64,000 nucleotides of DNA from Corella eumyota. Lineage: Eukaryota > Chordata > Ascidiacea > Phlebobranchia > Corellidae. Location: contig OY720101.1 in the NCBI GenBank assembly GCA_963082875.1, positions 4,898,001 to 4,962,000 of the forward strand, read 5' to 3'. Shown here one piece after another: positions 48,301-59,700 of the stretch. The number at the start of each line of letters is the position of its first letter. The stretch's first letter is position 1. The notes under the pieces are model-generated. The model saw only the letters and a program-made list of their open reading frames with translations. It did no database searches and had not been told where the DNA came from. Position numbers and translations under genes: made by a program.

Positions 48301-48501
48301 TCCTTTATAGAAACAACAAACAAATTTAAACCAACATCCTTAACAACCGGAAATGTAAGAAATAATACAACAAACAATAACACAATAGTAAAAGAAACAA
48401 CTTCTATGAAGACTTTGTCATCTAAATGCACTCTAGCTGAAATCGAAAGAAAAAAACAAGAAGCTTTAAAAAGACGATTACAAAAACATCAAAAACGTTA
48501 A
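45372..48501 (+). CDS. ETAA1: ETAA1-like RPA-binding, ATR-activating protein
   Basis: Eight exons (45372-45459, 45680-45777, 45866-45965, 46062-46181, 46297-46391, 46507-47416, 47631-48062, 48311-48501) give 677 aa, mostly low-complexity Lys/Ser/Thr/Asn, with no folded enzyme domain. The C-terminal EIERKKQEALKRR (about 658-670) is the RPA32-binding helix of the ETAA1/SMARCAL1/TIPIN/XPA kind. N-terminal EVYWNCDSPTAN resembles the conserved WDSPT-type motif of ETAA1, and acidic aromatic patches follow (TDWDEDLFL at about 140-148, SWSDDIL, SSDDDDLLMGIEEF), suited to ATR activation or RPA70 binding. ETAA1 is recruited by RPA to stalled replication forks and stimulates ATR. Identification rests on short motifs and overall architecture. 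Confidence 0.75.
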
Positions 48502-49071
48502 ATTATTTTAAAAAATCATAAAAAATTTAATCTACTTCAATTTACGTCAAATTTTTTATTTAATGCAATATTTTTTATTTTTTTTTTCAAGTCATCAAAT
48601 GGTTTAGTTTGCTGTGATTTTTTAGTGCACACTTTACACCATTTCCGTAAATCCCTAGTTTACCTTCTGTGTAAGTTCTGTTAAAAACGCAATACTAATT
48701 AAGCGTACTTTCGCGCAAACCTCGTATTTATTTTTTGTTATGGCGTAAAAAACGCAAATCATAAACGCTCATCAATTCATGACACGACTTAACGTCACAA
48801 TGCATATATCCTGAAATAAAATTTATCACGCACAGAACATCGTAATTTGACGTCATATTTTGTGACTATAAAACATACGAGATTGATAAGATGCATCATC
48901 AGACCGCGATATTGTACACAATTATTAATTAGAAACGCAAATTCGAGCGACCATTTTAAAATTATTACTAACTAAATTATTAATTAATTATATACTTCGA
49001 TAACAAAAACATCCGTTTTTAAAAAAAAGACGGGCTAAAAAATTAACCCAGGGACAGTCTATTGGTGAGAT
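48502..49071. other. Intergenic region before thioesterase 1
   Basis: Contains a run of tgacg/gacgtc-like strings around 48,780-48,860 but no gene or RNA recognised. The promoter of the gene at 49,072 must lie in its last part. Confidence 0.35.
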
Positions 49072-50411
49072 ATGTATTTTCGAAAGCTGTTAAGTAGTAA
49101 TTTTAGTTCCATAAAACCAAGAGCTTATAGCACAGTTAAGCATAATGAGAAGACATGGGATCTAATGAGTTACAGGTAAGAAAGCGAATATATTAGCCTA
49201 AAAACTAAAGCGTCTACATAACTTAAGATCATAGAAAGTTATTCATTTACGAATTTTTAAGATATATATTTTAAATATTATTTATTTTTGCATAAACAAT
49301 ACTCCCGAATATTTATTAAACCCTTGAAATAGTGGCCTAATAGTCAAAAAAAGGTTATTATGAGAAGCGCGTAAAAATGCGTCAAAATAAAAAATCGGTA
49401 AACGTTAAATGATGTTATTAATTAGTTAATTCATCTCATAAACAAACTTACGTAATTAACAACAAATTTAGTTGCTTCTAAACATAAATATGTGAATAAC
49501 TTTAGCTACATACACTCGTTCGGTATGTATTCGTGATTTTCTTATATTTAAAAAACGACTTGTCATTCTCTTAAAAAATTTTGTTTCTATTTTCAACCAT
49601 CAGGAGTTAGTAAAGTCCATTAATAGTTTCTTTTATTTATTTTTAGGTATTTCGTTCCAGTACAAACAAGATATCGTGACAATAACGGCAATGGTCATCT
49701 GTATGAATCTGTATATCATAATATGATGTTATCAGTTACCCAATGGTTTATTAAAAGGTAAGTAGTCGTTTAACATACTCGTGTAGTTTCGTTGGCATTG
49801 TCTGCGTATTACTATGACGTTGCATTATGTAACACTAACAACGCAGCACATTTTTACGTAGCCTTACATACCCAAATTTGACATCGCTAAAGAACAGACA
49901 ATAACTAAAAGAATATTCTCAGGTATATACAAAACCCTGGCGATTACAAGCAGTTTCTGGTTCAAAATCACTGCGATAAAAGGTAAAAAAAACACAAAAT
50001 AGGATAAATATTTTATAACATTCGCAATAATGTGTTTATGAATTTTACAATTATGTTTGTAGATCAAACTTAGGTTACCCACAACCGATAATCGCTGGAT
50101 TGGGGATAAAAAAATTCGACAACGAAAAAATTCAGTTTACTTGCGCGTTTTTTGGACCAAATTCTGACGTTATAGATCAAATACCAAGTAATCTACAGAT
50201 TTCACAGACTGGGTGCTTGCTTGAAAATAAAGAAATACTCGAACTGGCTGAAAATTACGAACACACAGCTTCAACTGTTGGCGAGCAGGTGTTACAGTTT
50301 CAACCTTCAGATAATTCAAATGTACAAAATAGTTTACCACCGAAACTTATGGAAGGAATGCGCCTTCTTGAATTAGATAAATCACTAGATGTGACAATTA
50401 TTAAAATGTAA
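49072..50411 (+). CDS. Diverged hotdog-fold thioesterase-like protein 1
   Basis: Four exons (49072-49175, 49647-49757, 49923-49982, 50063-50411) join in phase into 207 aa. It has the same exon phases as the two thioesterase genes at 54,243 and 55,637 and the shared W-D-L-M-S-YRYF then VPVQTRYRDNN block. It has lost the family motif: where the others read DNDMYSHVNYAKY, this reads DNNGNGHLYESVY, so the usual catalytic aspartate and HVN are altered. The C-terminus is unrelated in detail and longer. The N-terminus is basic and may target mitochondria. Possibly a non-catalytic paralogue. It is convergent with SPOUT1, 296 bp apart. Confidence 0.65.
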
Positions 50412-50707
50412 ATTTTGTTATATAGCTTAAAATGTGCAATATTGATGTATTTTTTTGATTTTTATACTATTCATATTCTTGTATGTATTTGATATTTATG
50501 TAGATTTGTATTTTCGAAAATAAAAAATAGTCAATTTAAAGCAATCTTTTACAAATAACTAAGTGTATTTTTGTAATTATACACAGCGAAAAAAAGACAC
50601 TTATTTATGCGTAGCTTATCCATACTATCTCACTAAACTTATATTTATTTTGTTAGGCTATAAAGCATACCACCATATTCAAAATATAATTCAATTTATT
50701 TACAATT

Positions 50708-52012
50708 TTACACGTTTGCCAGGTTTGGCAACTTTGGCCGGAGCGCTGAAAGAGTTACTAAAATAGCTTCTTCGGTGCGTATAGTTCTACTTCCTTGAGT
50801 TGGACAGGTGTTTAAATAATTATCAAACAAATCCTTGGGATCTGTAAAGTCTTCCAACTGTTCATCCGCCTCTAATGCAAATTCTAACCCTTGTACCCCT
50901 CCAAAAACCACCAAAAGATGTTTAAATTCAGGTAACTTAAATTCGTCGACCGAGTTGCCGCGCTCCGATGTACCTATTGTGACGTCATACTTACCGGTGT
51001 CTTTAAAGGGACAGTTAACTAAGGCTTGGCTGAGACTACTTGCCAGCCGAACAGAATAACCCCAATAAATACTCGACTTTATTCGGGGGTAATCTGGGGG
51101 TACCACCTTTGCCTGGAGATATTTTTTGTGTTTCTCTTCTTCTGGTAACAACTGGACTGTGACTCGAACATTGGGTTGAAGTATTTTATCGACTTGAACT
51201 AGTTTAAGGGTCCCGCAATTTGCGAACGAACCCTTACCGGATTTAACGGGCCTATCTAATATCACGCCTTCTCTATATTTCGCTACATCTTCAGTGCGCA
51301 TATGATGCGGGCAGTCTAGCGGGTTTAAAATACCAGCGTATTGTAAATCGTGGTGTTTCGGAAAAAACGATTTTCGTAAATATTGCGGGCATTCGAGGTA
51401 CTGTAAAATTCGCGCTAGCTGTACGTTACAATTTCCCTTTTTTCCCACCCCCGTGAATTCACCTTCCGTCGTTTTTTTGTCTTCGTCGTCGTTTTCGCTT
51501 TCATCATAAACAACTATTTCGTCAACCTGATTTTATAGAAAATATTTTTTTGATAAAAACAAAACCTTTTTCTTTTGCAATTGGTCAAAATTAAGTTACG
51601 ATACACATTCGAATTAATGTGCTTCAAATAGATAAAAAATACTTAGATTAGCAAAACTAAAATGAACAAAAATCTAATTTGTTTTTTAATATCATGTTTT
51701 TAAATAGAAACTTACCTGAAAAACAACACAAGCTCTTGCTATTTGACCAGCAAGATAAGCTCTTAATTCTGGTGATTGGGCATTGTCCAGTATAGAGCCT
51801 GGTATAGCAACACTTACTGTATACAATCTACCAGTTTCCTTTTTTTCCTTTGCAACTTCTTCTTCAGCTGCCTTTTTCTTAATTTCATCGTCTCTTTTTT
51901 TAGCAAACTCTTTTTCCAGTTTTTGTATTTTCCGTTGTTCTTTTTCCAATTTAATTTCGGCTTTTCGCTTGGCTTTTAAATCAGTAACATTTTTTTTCTT
52001 TTTGTCCATCAT
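50708..52012 (-). CDS. SPOUT1: SPOUT domain methyltransferase 1 (CENP-32, C9orf114)
   Basis: Two exons on the minus strand (51716-52012 and 50708-51526) give 371 aa, close to the human protein (376). After a charged coiled N-terminus come LYTVSVAIPGSILDNAQSPE, YLAGQIARACVVFQ, the acidic linker, VQLARILQYLECPQYLRK, FFPKHHDLQYAGILNPLDCP and HHMR, all diagnostic of the C9orf114 group; HLLVVFGGVQGLE forms part of the knotted cofactor site. The SPOUT fold binds S-adenosylmethionine. The human protein associates with kinetochores and spindle poles and acts as an RNA methyltransferase. Confidence 0.96.
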
Positions 52013-52266
52013 TCTAAATATTAGAAACCCCTAGTTTTCTAAAAATATTAAATAAATAATTTAGTAACGATAATAAAAAATAATTTTGCACTAGATTACC
52101 ATTTCAACTCATGGCACATCAATAAATATGTTTCAAAATATTAAAAACAATAAATATTGCATTTAAACACAATAACAGTGTGTCAACATCAACAACAAAA
52201 ACAAAAAAATAAACAGTGTGAAAGTAAAAACACTTATTTAAAGATATTAAAGCATAAACAGTATTG

Positions 52267-53687
52267 TTATTTCTTTGAATTAAAGTAGCTTGGCGTAACC
52301 GAACGTGCTATAGCTGCCCATAGCGCTTTACCAGCTTCCTGTTGAACATCAGCATCGGTTATTACATCAGTGGTTATTTGTCTTCCAAGTTCACTACCCT
52401 GGTCATGAACTAACTTTGAAGCTAACACAGATTTGAAGAACTCAGCAAGCATTATTTTAACCTGAGAAAATTAAGTTTATTATTAAAAAAAGGCAAATAT
52501 AATTTAAAAATGGAAATATTTGCAAATATAAAATTATAAAGTAAGATTTAGAATACGATGCCTGTAATAGTCTATAGAATTAAAGTCGTGAAGCAAATGT
52601 ACCTCTTCTGTAGTTGTAACATTATTTATTAAGTTCTCCACTGAAAGTTTTATGCCAGGATCCTGTAAAATTAATTCTACTTGTGACATTACAACAATTC
52701 TTGTGTCTTCAGCTTCTAAAATTCCAAGTAAAATCTCCTAAAAAAAAACATTTAAAAATTTAACAAAACATTTGATAAATTAATTTTTGGGGTCATTAAC
52801 ATAAGACGAAAACAGAAAACTAACCAATACAACAAAAGTAATTTTACTGTCAACAGTATTAATATTTTGTTTTATTTGATGTATATACCTTTAACTTAGT
52901 TGCAACATATTCAACAAATTCTTCTTTTTGAATTACAGAAAGAAGCAATTCCGATAATGAGTCTTTAGTTTCTTCACTCAATAAAATACCTGCCAAATAT
53001 TGAAAACTTAAACTTATATATTTAAATACATAATTAATTGACAAGTTATATTTAAAAATGTAGTATATATTTATTTTGATTTTACTATAGGCCAATGCAA
53101 CATAAAAAGAAGAAAGATTAACATAGTTTTTGGTAAACATAAACAACTTATTTACTTCTTAAAAATATTTCTGTTTGTTGTTTAATTTCCTGATCATGCA
53201 AAATATTGTTGACAACCAATTTCGAAAGTTGTTCGGCGTTATTTTGTAACTTATCATCTTCCAATGACTTACTGGCTACAGTCGACACCTCATCTACCAC
53301 CAATGACCTCATACTGTCTCTTACAAAGTATAAGTAAGAACCTACAAGATATGATTAGGTTAAAATAAATCATTTATAAAATGGAAAGTATAAATTTGAT
53401 CAGAATTTTTATTAATTTAAAAAACATTTCATACCTCCAGAGATTACAGCAACAAAAATTCCAAATGTAAATTTTCCTTTCCATGAATAATATTTTTTAG
53501 TGGAATGCAATAATTTCTTAAGAGCATTTTCCAAATTGTTTAAGGATCCAAAATTGTGATTTTCTTCTGGTTTTGTTATATTCGTTTTTTCTGTATTTTG
53601 ATTTGATAAATGCCGAGGCAACAGTTTGTTTGTGTTTTTAACATTGACATATCTAAATCTAAGTTTAATCAATGTTCTTATGAACAT
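52267..53687 (-). CDS. Unrecognised protein, probable mitochondrial membrane protein
   Basis: Five minus-strand exons (53435-53687, 53156-53341, 52889-52989, 52603-52737, 52267-52461) join in phase into 289 aa. The N-terminus is basic with no acidic residues for over 30 positions (MFIRTLIKLRFRYVNVK), fitting a mitochondrial presequence. A hydrophobic segment (FTFGIFVAVISGGSYLYFV, about 73-91) fits one membrane span. The rest is a series of alpha-helical segments of about 30-45 residues, each in its own exon and ending near a splice site, with repeated patterns (NNILHDQEIK, LLLSVIQKEEF, ILLGILEAEDTR, SVLASKLV). The C-terminus is WAAIARSVTPSYFNSKK. No family recognised. Divergent to thioesterase 2. 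Confidence 0.7.
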
Positions 53688-54242
53688 ATTTTAAAAGATA
53701 CAGTACAAAACTCTTTTTCTCTACTATCACAAAACAAAATTGAACGATCAGACGATGAAAAACTTAAACAAACTGACAAATAAAAATACTAACAGATATT
53801 TTAGAGACACTGTTTTTTGTCTATACACAAGTGCAAGATTTTTTATAGTTAATCAAGTACAAACAAAACTTTACCGCACGTAAACTACAAAACTTTCACA
53901 ACCTGAATTCGATTTGTAAACAAATGTCAATGTAAAAAACACGTGGGTATGTTAATAATTTATCCCCACCGCAACGCATCAATATCCATACTATAAACAT
54001 ACTAAACTATGCGTCATTTTATTTAAATAATCATTTTAAAAAACATTAAATAAAATGATCAACCAACAATTTTATTACTTTGTTATTACTTTAAAAATGT
54101 TCGTTTTGAAAAACTATGACGTCATTGTTTGTTTACATTTTAGCGTGCTGCAATAACAAGGTACATACATATAACTGCAAATCAGCGGTGGTTAAAGTTA
54201 TTTTACATGACTAAAAATATTGAAATTGGTTAATTTAGCACA
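53688..54242. promoter_or_regulatory. Shared upstream region of the unknown mitochondrial gene (-) and thioesterase 2 (+)
   Basis: 555 bp between divergent starts; it contains a forkhead-like tttgtaaacaaatg near 53,915 and an E-box cacgtg at about 53,940. No TATA box. Regulatory role inferred from position only. Confidence 0.3.
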
Positions 54243-55186
54243 ATGAAACAACTTCTAAAATTGTCTCCCTTTATTGTTGGTAGAAGATGTTTAACTAATG
54301 ATGCTGAGAAAAAATTATGGGGTATTTCAACGTATAGGTATTGTTTTTAATTTTGTTTCTTTTTTGTTTAATAAAAAATATAATTTAAATGTTTATTTTA
54401 TCAAATTATTTCATTGACCTATGTGCCATATTCTAATTTTTATTTTTAGATACTTTATGCTGATTCAAACCAGATTTATTGATAATGATATGTATTCACA
54501 TGTAAACTATGCAAAATATTTTCATTTTGTTGGTCTAATGATGAGAAGCACCACAGCTATGTGAGATCTTATACATATATTTTTTATGCTATTTAATGTA
54601 ATTTTTTATTATTTTTAAATAAAGCATTAATGGAAGAGCCTCTAAATTTTAGGAAGATTAAAGATTTTGATAAAAGATTTCATCATGTAACTGCACGAAC
54701 AGATTGTGTTTACAGGCAAGTTGATTGTTACATAACTGCTACTTACTATTTTATTTATTTGTATATGTTTAAAACTAAAAAAAAATTGAATTTTATAGAT
54801 AAAATTTTTTTTATACCACATACATTTATGTTTTTACTAAGGTTTTAAAATGAAATTGGTTTTATTTATTGTGTAGAAAACAAATGAGCTTTCCTGATTT
54901 GATATTAGGGGGAGCTGTGTTCAGTAAAATTGGTAATTCAAGTTCTCAACTAAAAGTTGGATTATTTGCACCTTTCCAATCCGGAGATCCTTATAAGTTG
55001 TTAAATATTGGTTATAGGGGTTCATATGCCAAGGATTTAGACATGGATAAAGTTAAAGGAATGTACGAAAATGAAGCTTCTATATTAGCTTCTGCTACCA
55101 ATGTTTTAATTGACATTAATACAGGCAGACCTGTACCTAAAATGCCTTCTGATGTTAGTGATCATTTTGCAAAATTAATGCTTTAA
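54243..55186 (+). CDS. Hotdog-fold acyl-CoA thioesterase-like protein 2
   Basis: Four exons (54243-54337, 54450-54560, 54653-54715, 54877-55186) join in phase into 192 aa; intron 3 begins GC. The basic N-terminus (KQLLKLSPFIVGRRC) suggests mitochondrial import. MLIQTRFIDNDMYSHVNYAKY is the 4HBT/YbgC-type motif with the D-x-x-x-HVN-x-A-x-Y catalytic pattern. The hotdog sheet follows (RFHHVTARTDCVYR, LILGGAVFSKIG, SILASATNVLIDINTG). Such enzymes hydrolyse acyl-CoA thioesters. It is a tandem duplicate of the next gene, with the same exon phases. Confidence 0.82.
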
Positions 55187-55636
55187 AATTTTTTGTAAAA
55201 TGCTTTTTAAAACATTCAACAAATTGTGTTTCTTATACTTTTAAACTTTTAGCAAATTGTATATCTTATACTTTTGAACTTTTTTATTTTATTATGTGGA
55301 TTTTTTGCTATTCTAATCTTATCCAAAATAACTAACACAACTTGTAAATTATTTATATTTTTGTATTTAGTTGCAACAGTTTTTATATTGCCTTAATCTT
55401 TAATTTTAACCTAATAAAACTGGCTTATTAATAAAAAATTCATTGCAAAACTACTTTTTATTTACTATCAAAAGATATATGTATATATAGAATAATTAAA
55501 TAAAAATCTTTAAATACACTTAGTTAACCAAAAAAATTCATTTTATATTTGGAAACTCTGACTAAACAAACACGTGCTCTGATGACGTTTTGTTTACTTT
55601 TTGCAAAAATAAAACACAATATCCCTGCTGCAAAAA
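55187..55636. other. Spacer between thioesterases 2 and 3
   Basis: AT-rich; holds the poly(A) region of gene 2 and the promoter of gene 3. Nothing else recognised. Confidence 0.4.
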
Positions 55637-56586
55637 ATGTTGGTTTCAGGAATTAAACGTATTTCTCAGATAATCCCATCACCCTATATTACAAAGAGAA
55701 GAAATCTTGCAAATGATGTAGATAAAAGATTATGGGATATTTCGAGCTATAGGTGTTCGTTTAGTTTTATAACTCCATGCTAAGTAAAATAAACTAAAAC
55801 TGGTATATGTCATATATGGTGACCCATGACCTTTACCGTTATATCGAACTCATTTTTAGTTGTCTATAAACTAATTATCAATCATTTCTAACAGGTATCT
55901 GATGCCTATTCAAACCAGATTCAATGATAATGACATATATTCACATATCAACTATGCCATGTATTTCAACTACTTTTCTGTTATAACAAGAGCTGTCACA
56001 GCAATGTAAGAGTAATTAACTTTTTTGTGTGTAACTTTGGTGTAAATTTTATACTTAAGTGATAAAAATATAAGTGCATCCCAAAATTTGCTAAAAATTA
56101 ACAAAAAAATGTCTGTCCTAAAATAATAACCTTTTTTTAAGGCCGAACATGGATTTTGACAAAAAATATGTTCACGTTACAGCGAAAATAGAGTGCATTT
56201 ACAAGTAAGTATTAACCCCCAATCATGTTGTTGACTGATACAAGACAACATATTTCACCCATTTCTTTTTCAACAGAAAACAGATGTGCTTTCCAGACAC
56301 ACTTCTAGCAGGAGCTGTCTATTCACATTTAGGAAAATCCAGTACACGTATACACGTTGCTTTATTTAATCCTATTAAAGAATGTGACCCATGTAAAGAC
56401 ATAGGACTTGACCTTAGAGGTTCTTATGCAAATACTTTAAACATGGAAAAAGTGAAGGAAATGTATGAAAGTGATGCAGCAATTTTATCTACAGCTACGC
56501 TCGTACTGCTGGATAGTAAAAGCAAAAAACCCGTGCTCGAAATGCCAAAAATGTTGTTGGAACATTATAAAAAGTTGACATTGTGA
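55637..56586 (+). CDS. Hotdog-fold acyl-CoA thioesterase-like protein 3
   Basis: Four exons (55637-55752, 55895-56005, 56142-56204, 56277-56586) join in phase into 199 aa. The N-terminus is basic (RISQIIPSPYITKRRN), consistent with mitochondrial targeting. The active-site motif is MPIQTRFNDNDIYSHINYAMY, with isoleucine replacing valine in HVN. The hotdog core (KYVHVTAKIECIYK, TLLAGAVYSHLG, AILSTATLVLLDS) matches gene 2. Its 3' end is convergent with DDX54, only about 150 bp from that stop codon. Confidence 0.82.
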
Positions 56587-56734
56587 TTTGAATGCTTTGT
56601 GACCTTTTTTCATAGAAATATCTACCTTATTTTTTATGTAAGGATTAATGTATAATATATTAAAAACTTCTTCAATTTTTACAGTATACAATTTTATTTA
56701 TAATTTTTTTTTAATTAAACAAAAAGCTACAAAT

Positions 56735-59700
56735 TTATTTCCGTCTTTTTTTGCCCTTTTGTTTTTGTTTCATTTTTTTCTCCTTCAATTTCCTTGCCCT
56801 CACAATCTGTTCAGGTCGCTTGAGTTCAGATTTAACTTGTTTACTAACTTTAAATTTATTTCGAACATCAAAGTTTTTGCGTCCCCCTTAAAAAAATTTA
56901 TAACATTAATTGCTATGCATGTTCAGTTTAATTTAAATACAACTAAAACTTTAGTTTGTAAATGTCAACACAATAACCGTCTTATAAAGCATGGTAAGCA
57001 ATTAAGATTTCTCCAGTGCTATTTAATATAGGAAAGTTCAGTACTTATTCAACTATTATTGAGCACAATAAGTTATCTACTTTCCACTTGCAACAATTTC
57101 CTAATTAACAATAAGATTTAAAAATATAAAAAAAATTACAAATACCTCCTCTCCAATCATTATTAAGTTGGTTTTGATTGTCGTGATCCTTTTCATCAAA
57201 TTTCGATCTCTTTTTCCAGTCAGCATAAATATTTTTCTTGTAAGTTGACGAAATAACAGCCCCGCTCTCAGTTCTGATTTTCTTTTTAGCGTTACCATGA
57301 CCGATGTCTTGAGCATTGACAAACCGCTTCCGCTTTCGGTCCCAAACCTTTTTCTGTGTTTTTTGTTGTCTAAGCTAAACAGACAATAAGTTTTTAATAA
57401 TTTTTTGGAAGTCCTTTTTATAATAAATATCCAGAAAAACTGAATTATTATAAATACTTGTTTGTCTTCGTCTCCCATTAAATCCATAGCAACATTTGCT
57501 GCTTGTTTTGAGAATGAAGTTTGGCTGGACAGAATGCTCAAACTAAAGTAAAAATTTAATCAGTAAATATTACGATAATTACTAATCCTTCCGATAAAAA
57601 TGTGCTGTAGTACTAAATTGAATAGCAAGTCGATTCTAAATTTCATTTTTTATAAACATTTTTAACTTACCCAGTTTCAGAATGATGATCTTTTGGTTTA
57701 TATTCAATATAAAAATCATCATCTTTTATATTATTTTTACGAATCTTTCTTTTAGGTTTTTTCTTGGGTACAAATTCTTTGTTTAAGGTAGAGGTAGGAT
57801 TAACAACTTTGTCAAAAACTTCCTAAAATTAGGAAACAAAATTATTAAAAATGAATTAAGACCTTAATATCTGTATAAGTTTTTTTTTAATAAATTCTTT
57901 GTTCGAATAAACTTACATTTAAAACTTCATCTTTAACTACTTCTTCTTTATTAGTTCTTGGAAATATGTCGACACTAAATTAAAACTATTATTTTAACTT
58001 TCCATAAAAATATAAGTTGCATATAAATTTAAAAAATTGTAGATTAAACTTTAACTTTTTTACCTCTGTGCTATTTTATTTTGTTCAATTTTTGCTTTTA
58101 ATTTATCTTGAAATTTTTCGATGAATTTGTTGTTTCTTTTTCGAGTTTTCTTCATTACAATTGCACCATTACTTTTTGTGGTAGCACCAATTTCAAATAT
58201 CGTCTAAACAAAATTAAATATTATATTTTAAACACCTCAAACTGGGTTTCAGGTGATAGGCAATATCTTATATTTAGATATCAAGTCTACACCTTTTACA
58301 TTGAGGATAAATATTATAAGATCTAAACGTAAAAATTTAATTTATCAAAAAATGGTTTTCTTTTTAATAATATGTAAACACAATAACCGTCTTATAAAGC
58401 ATGGTAAGCAATTAAGATTTCTCCAGTGCTATTTAATATAGGAAAGTTCAGTACTTATTTAACTATTATTGAGCACAATAAGTTATCTTCTTTCCATTAA
58501 TAACGTTCAGTAACTAATTAAAAATATGTAAAAAAGTGTAAACCTAAAAATCCTTACCGAATTTGGCTTATAATCTCTTACACCAGATAAGAGTAATAAT
58601 CTTGCATTATCTGATTCATTCATATAATTATCTATTAAACAAAAATTCATTGTTTTATTTGAAAAATTAAATTTAAAACTATTAAATATATATTTGTTAA
58701 AATAAACCTAAAAAAAAGAATTAAAATTTAAGTTACTAGTTGAAAAACAAAAAACTTCAGTGTAGATAAATTTAACATAATGTTTTACCATAAACTGGAT
58801 GAAATCCTATTTTAGTTGTTATTAAAATTTCTTTTGCTCTTTTTATCGATTCGTTTGCAGCTGGGGGTCTAGATCTCAGGTATTGTCTAAAACAAATTTT
58901 AATGCTAAATATTGCTGTATTTAAATTGCATATAATATGATACATGTCAGTTTTAAATTATTGTTTATTTCTTTTTAAATAATAAAAAAAGTTTTTTTTA
59001 TTTTGGAATAATGTAAACACAATAACCGTCTTATAAAGCATGGTAAGCAATTAAGATTTCTCCTGTGCTATTCAATATAGGAAAGTTCAGTACTTATTCA
59101 ACTAATATTGAGCACAATAAGTTATCTACTTTCCAAAGACAAACAAAATTAAGTAAACACCAATTTACACTAAAAAATATAAAATAAAAGTTTTAAAGAA
59201 ATAAATATTATATTAAAAGCGTTATTAACTTACTTGTAGGCATTTTCAGATACAGTTTTCTTGTCAGAAAGGTCAGAGTTGTGAGATAAAGTCTTCATAG
59301 TTGCCATTTCTTCATCTATAATAACTTGTGGAACACAGCCATATACAGTATCCCATTCTAAAATCATATCAAGGGTTAAGCTTTGGATTTAAGTCAAAAT
59401 GTAGTTTAAAAGTAATTAAATAGGGTAAAAGCATTCCTAACTGATATTGAATCAAATTTAAAGCCTTTTTAATATTTTTAACTGATTTTTTTTAAAAGTT
59501 TGTATGTGCCGTAACTGTCCGCACTATGTGTATTGTGTATAGCGGAGTTCTCAAGCACAAGTTAATATAGGAAAGTCTCAGTGCTTAATGAAGTCTACTT
59601 CATTTCATCAAGGTATCTGCTTCCCATTTAAAAAAAAATTAAACACTTTTAAATAAAAAAATTAAAGTTCATTCCAAATCAACTAAGTAAACAACGTTAA

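Noticed and set aside
56960-59134. Three intronic repeats as a MITE or SINE
   Set aside because: No terminal inverted repeats beyond the hairpin stems, no target duplications, all in the same orientation as the host and one per intron, ending at ACA; the H/ACA reading explains more.
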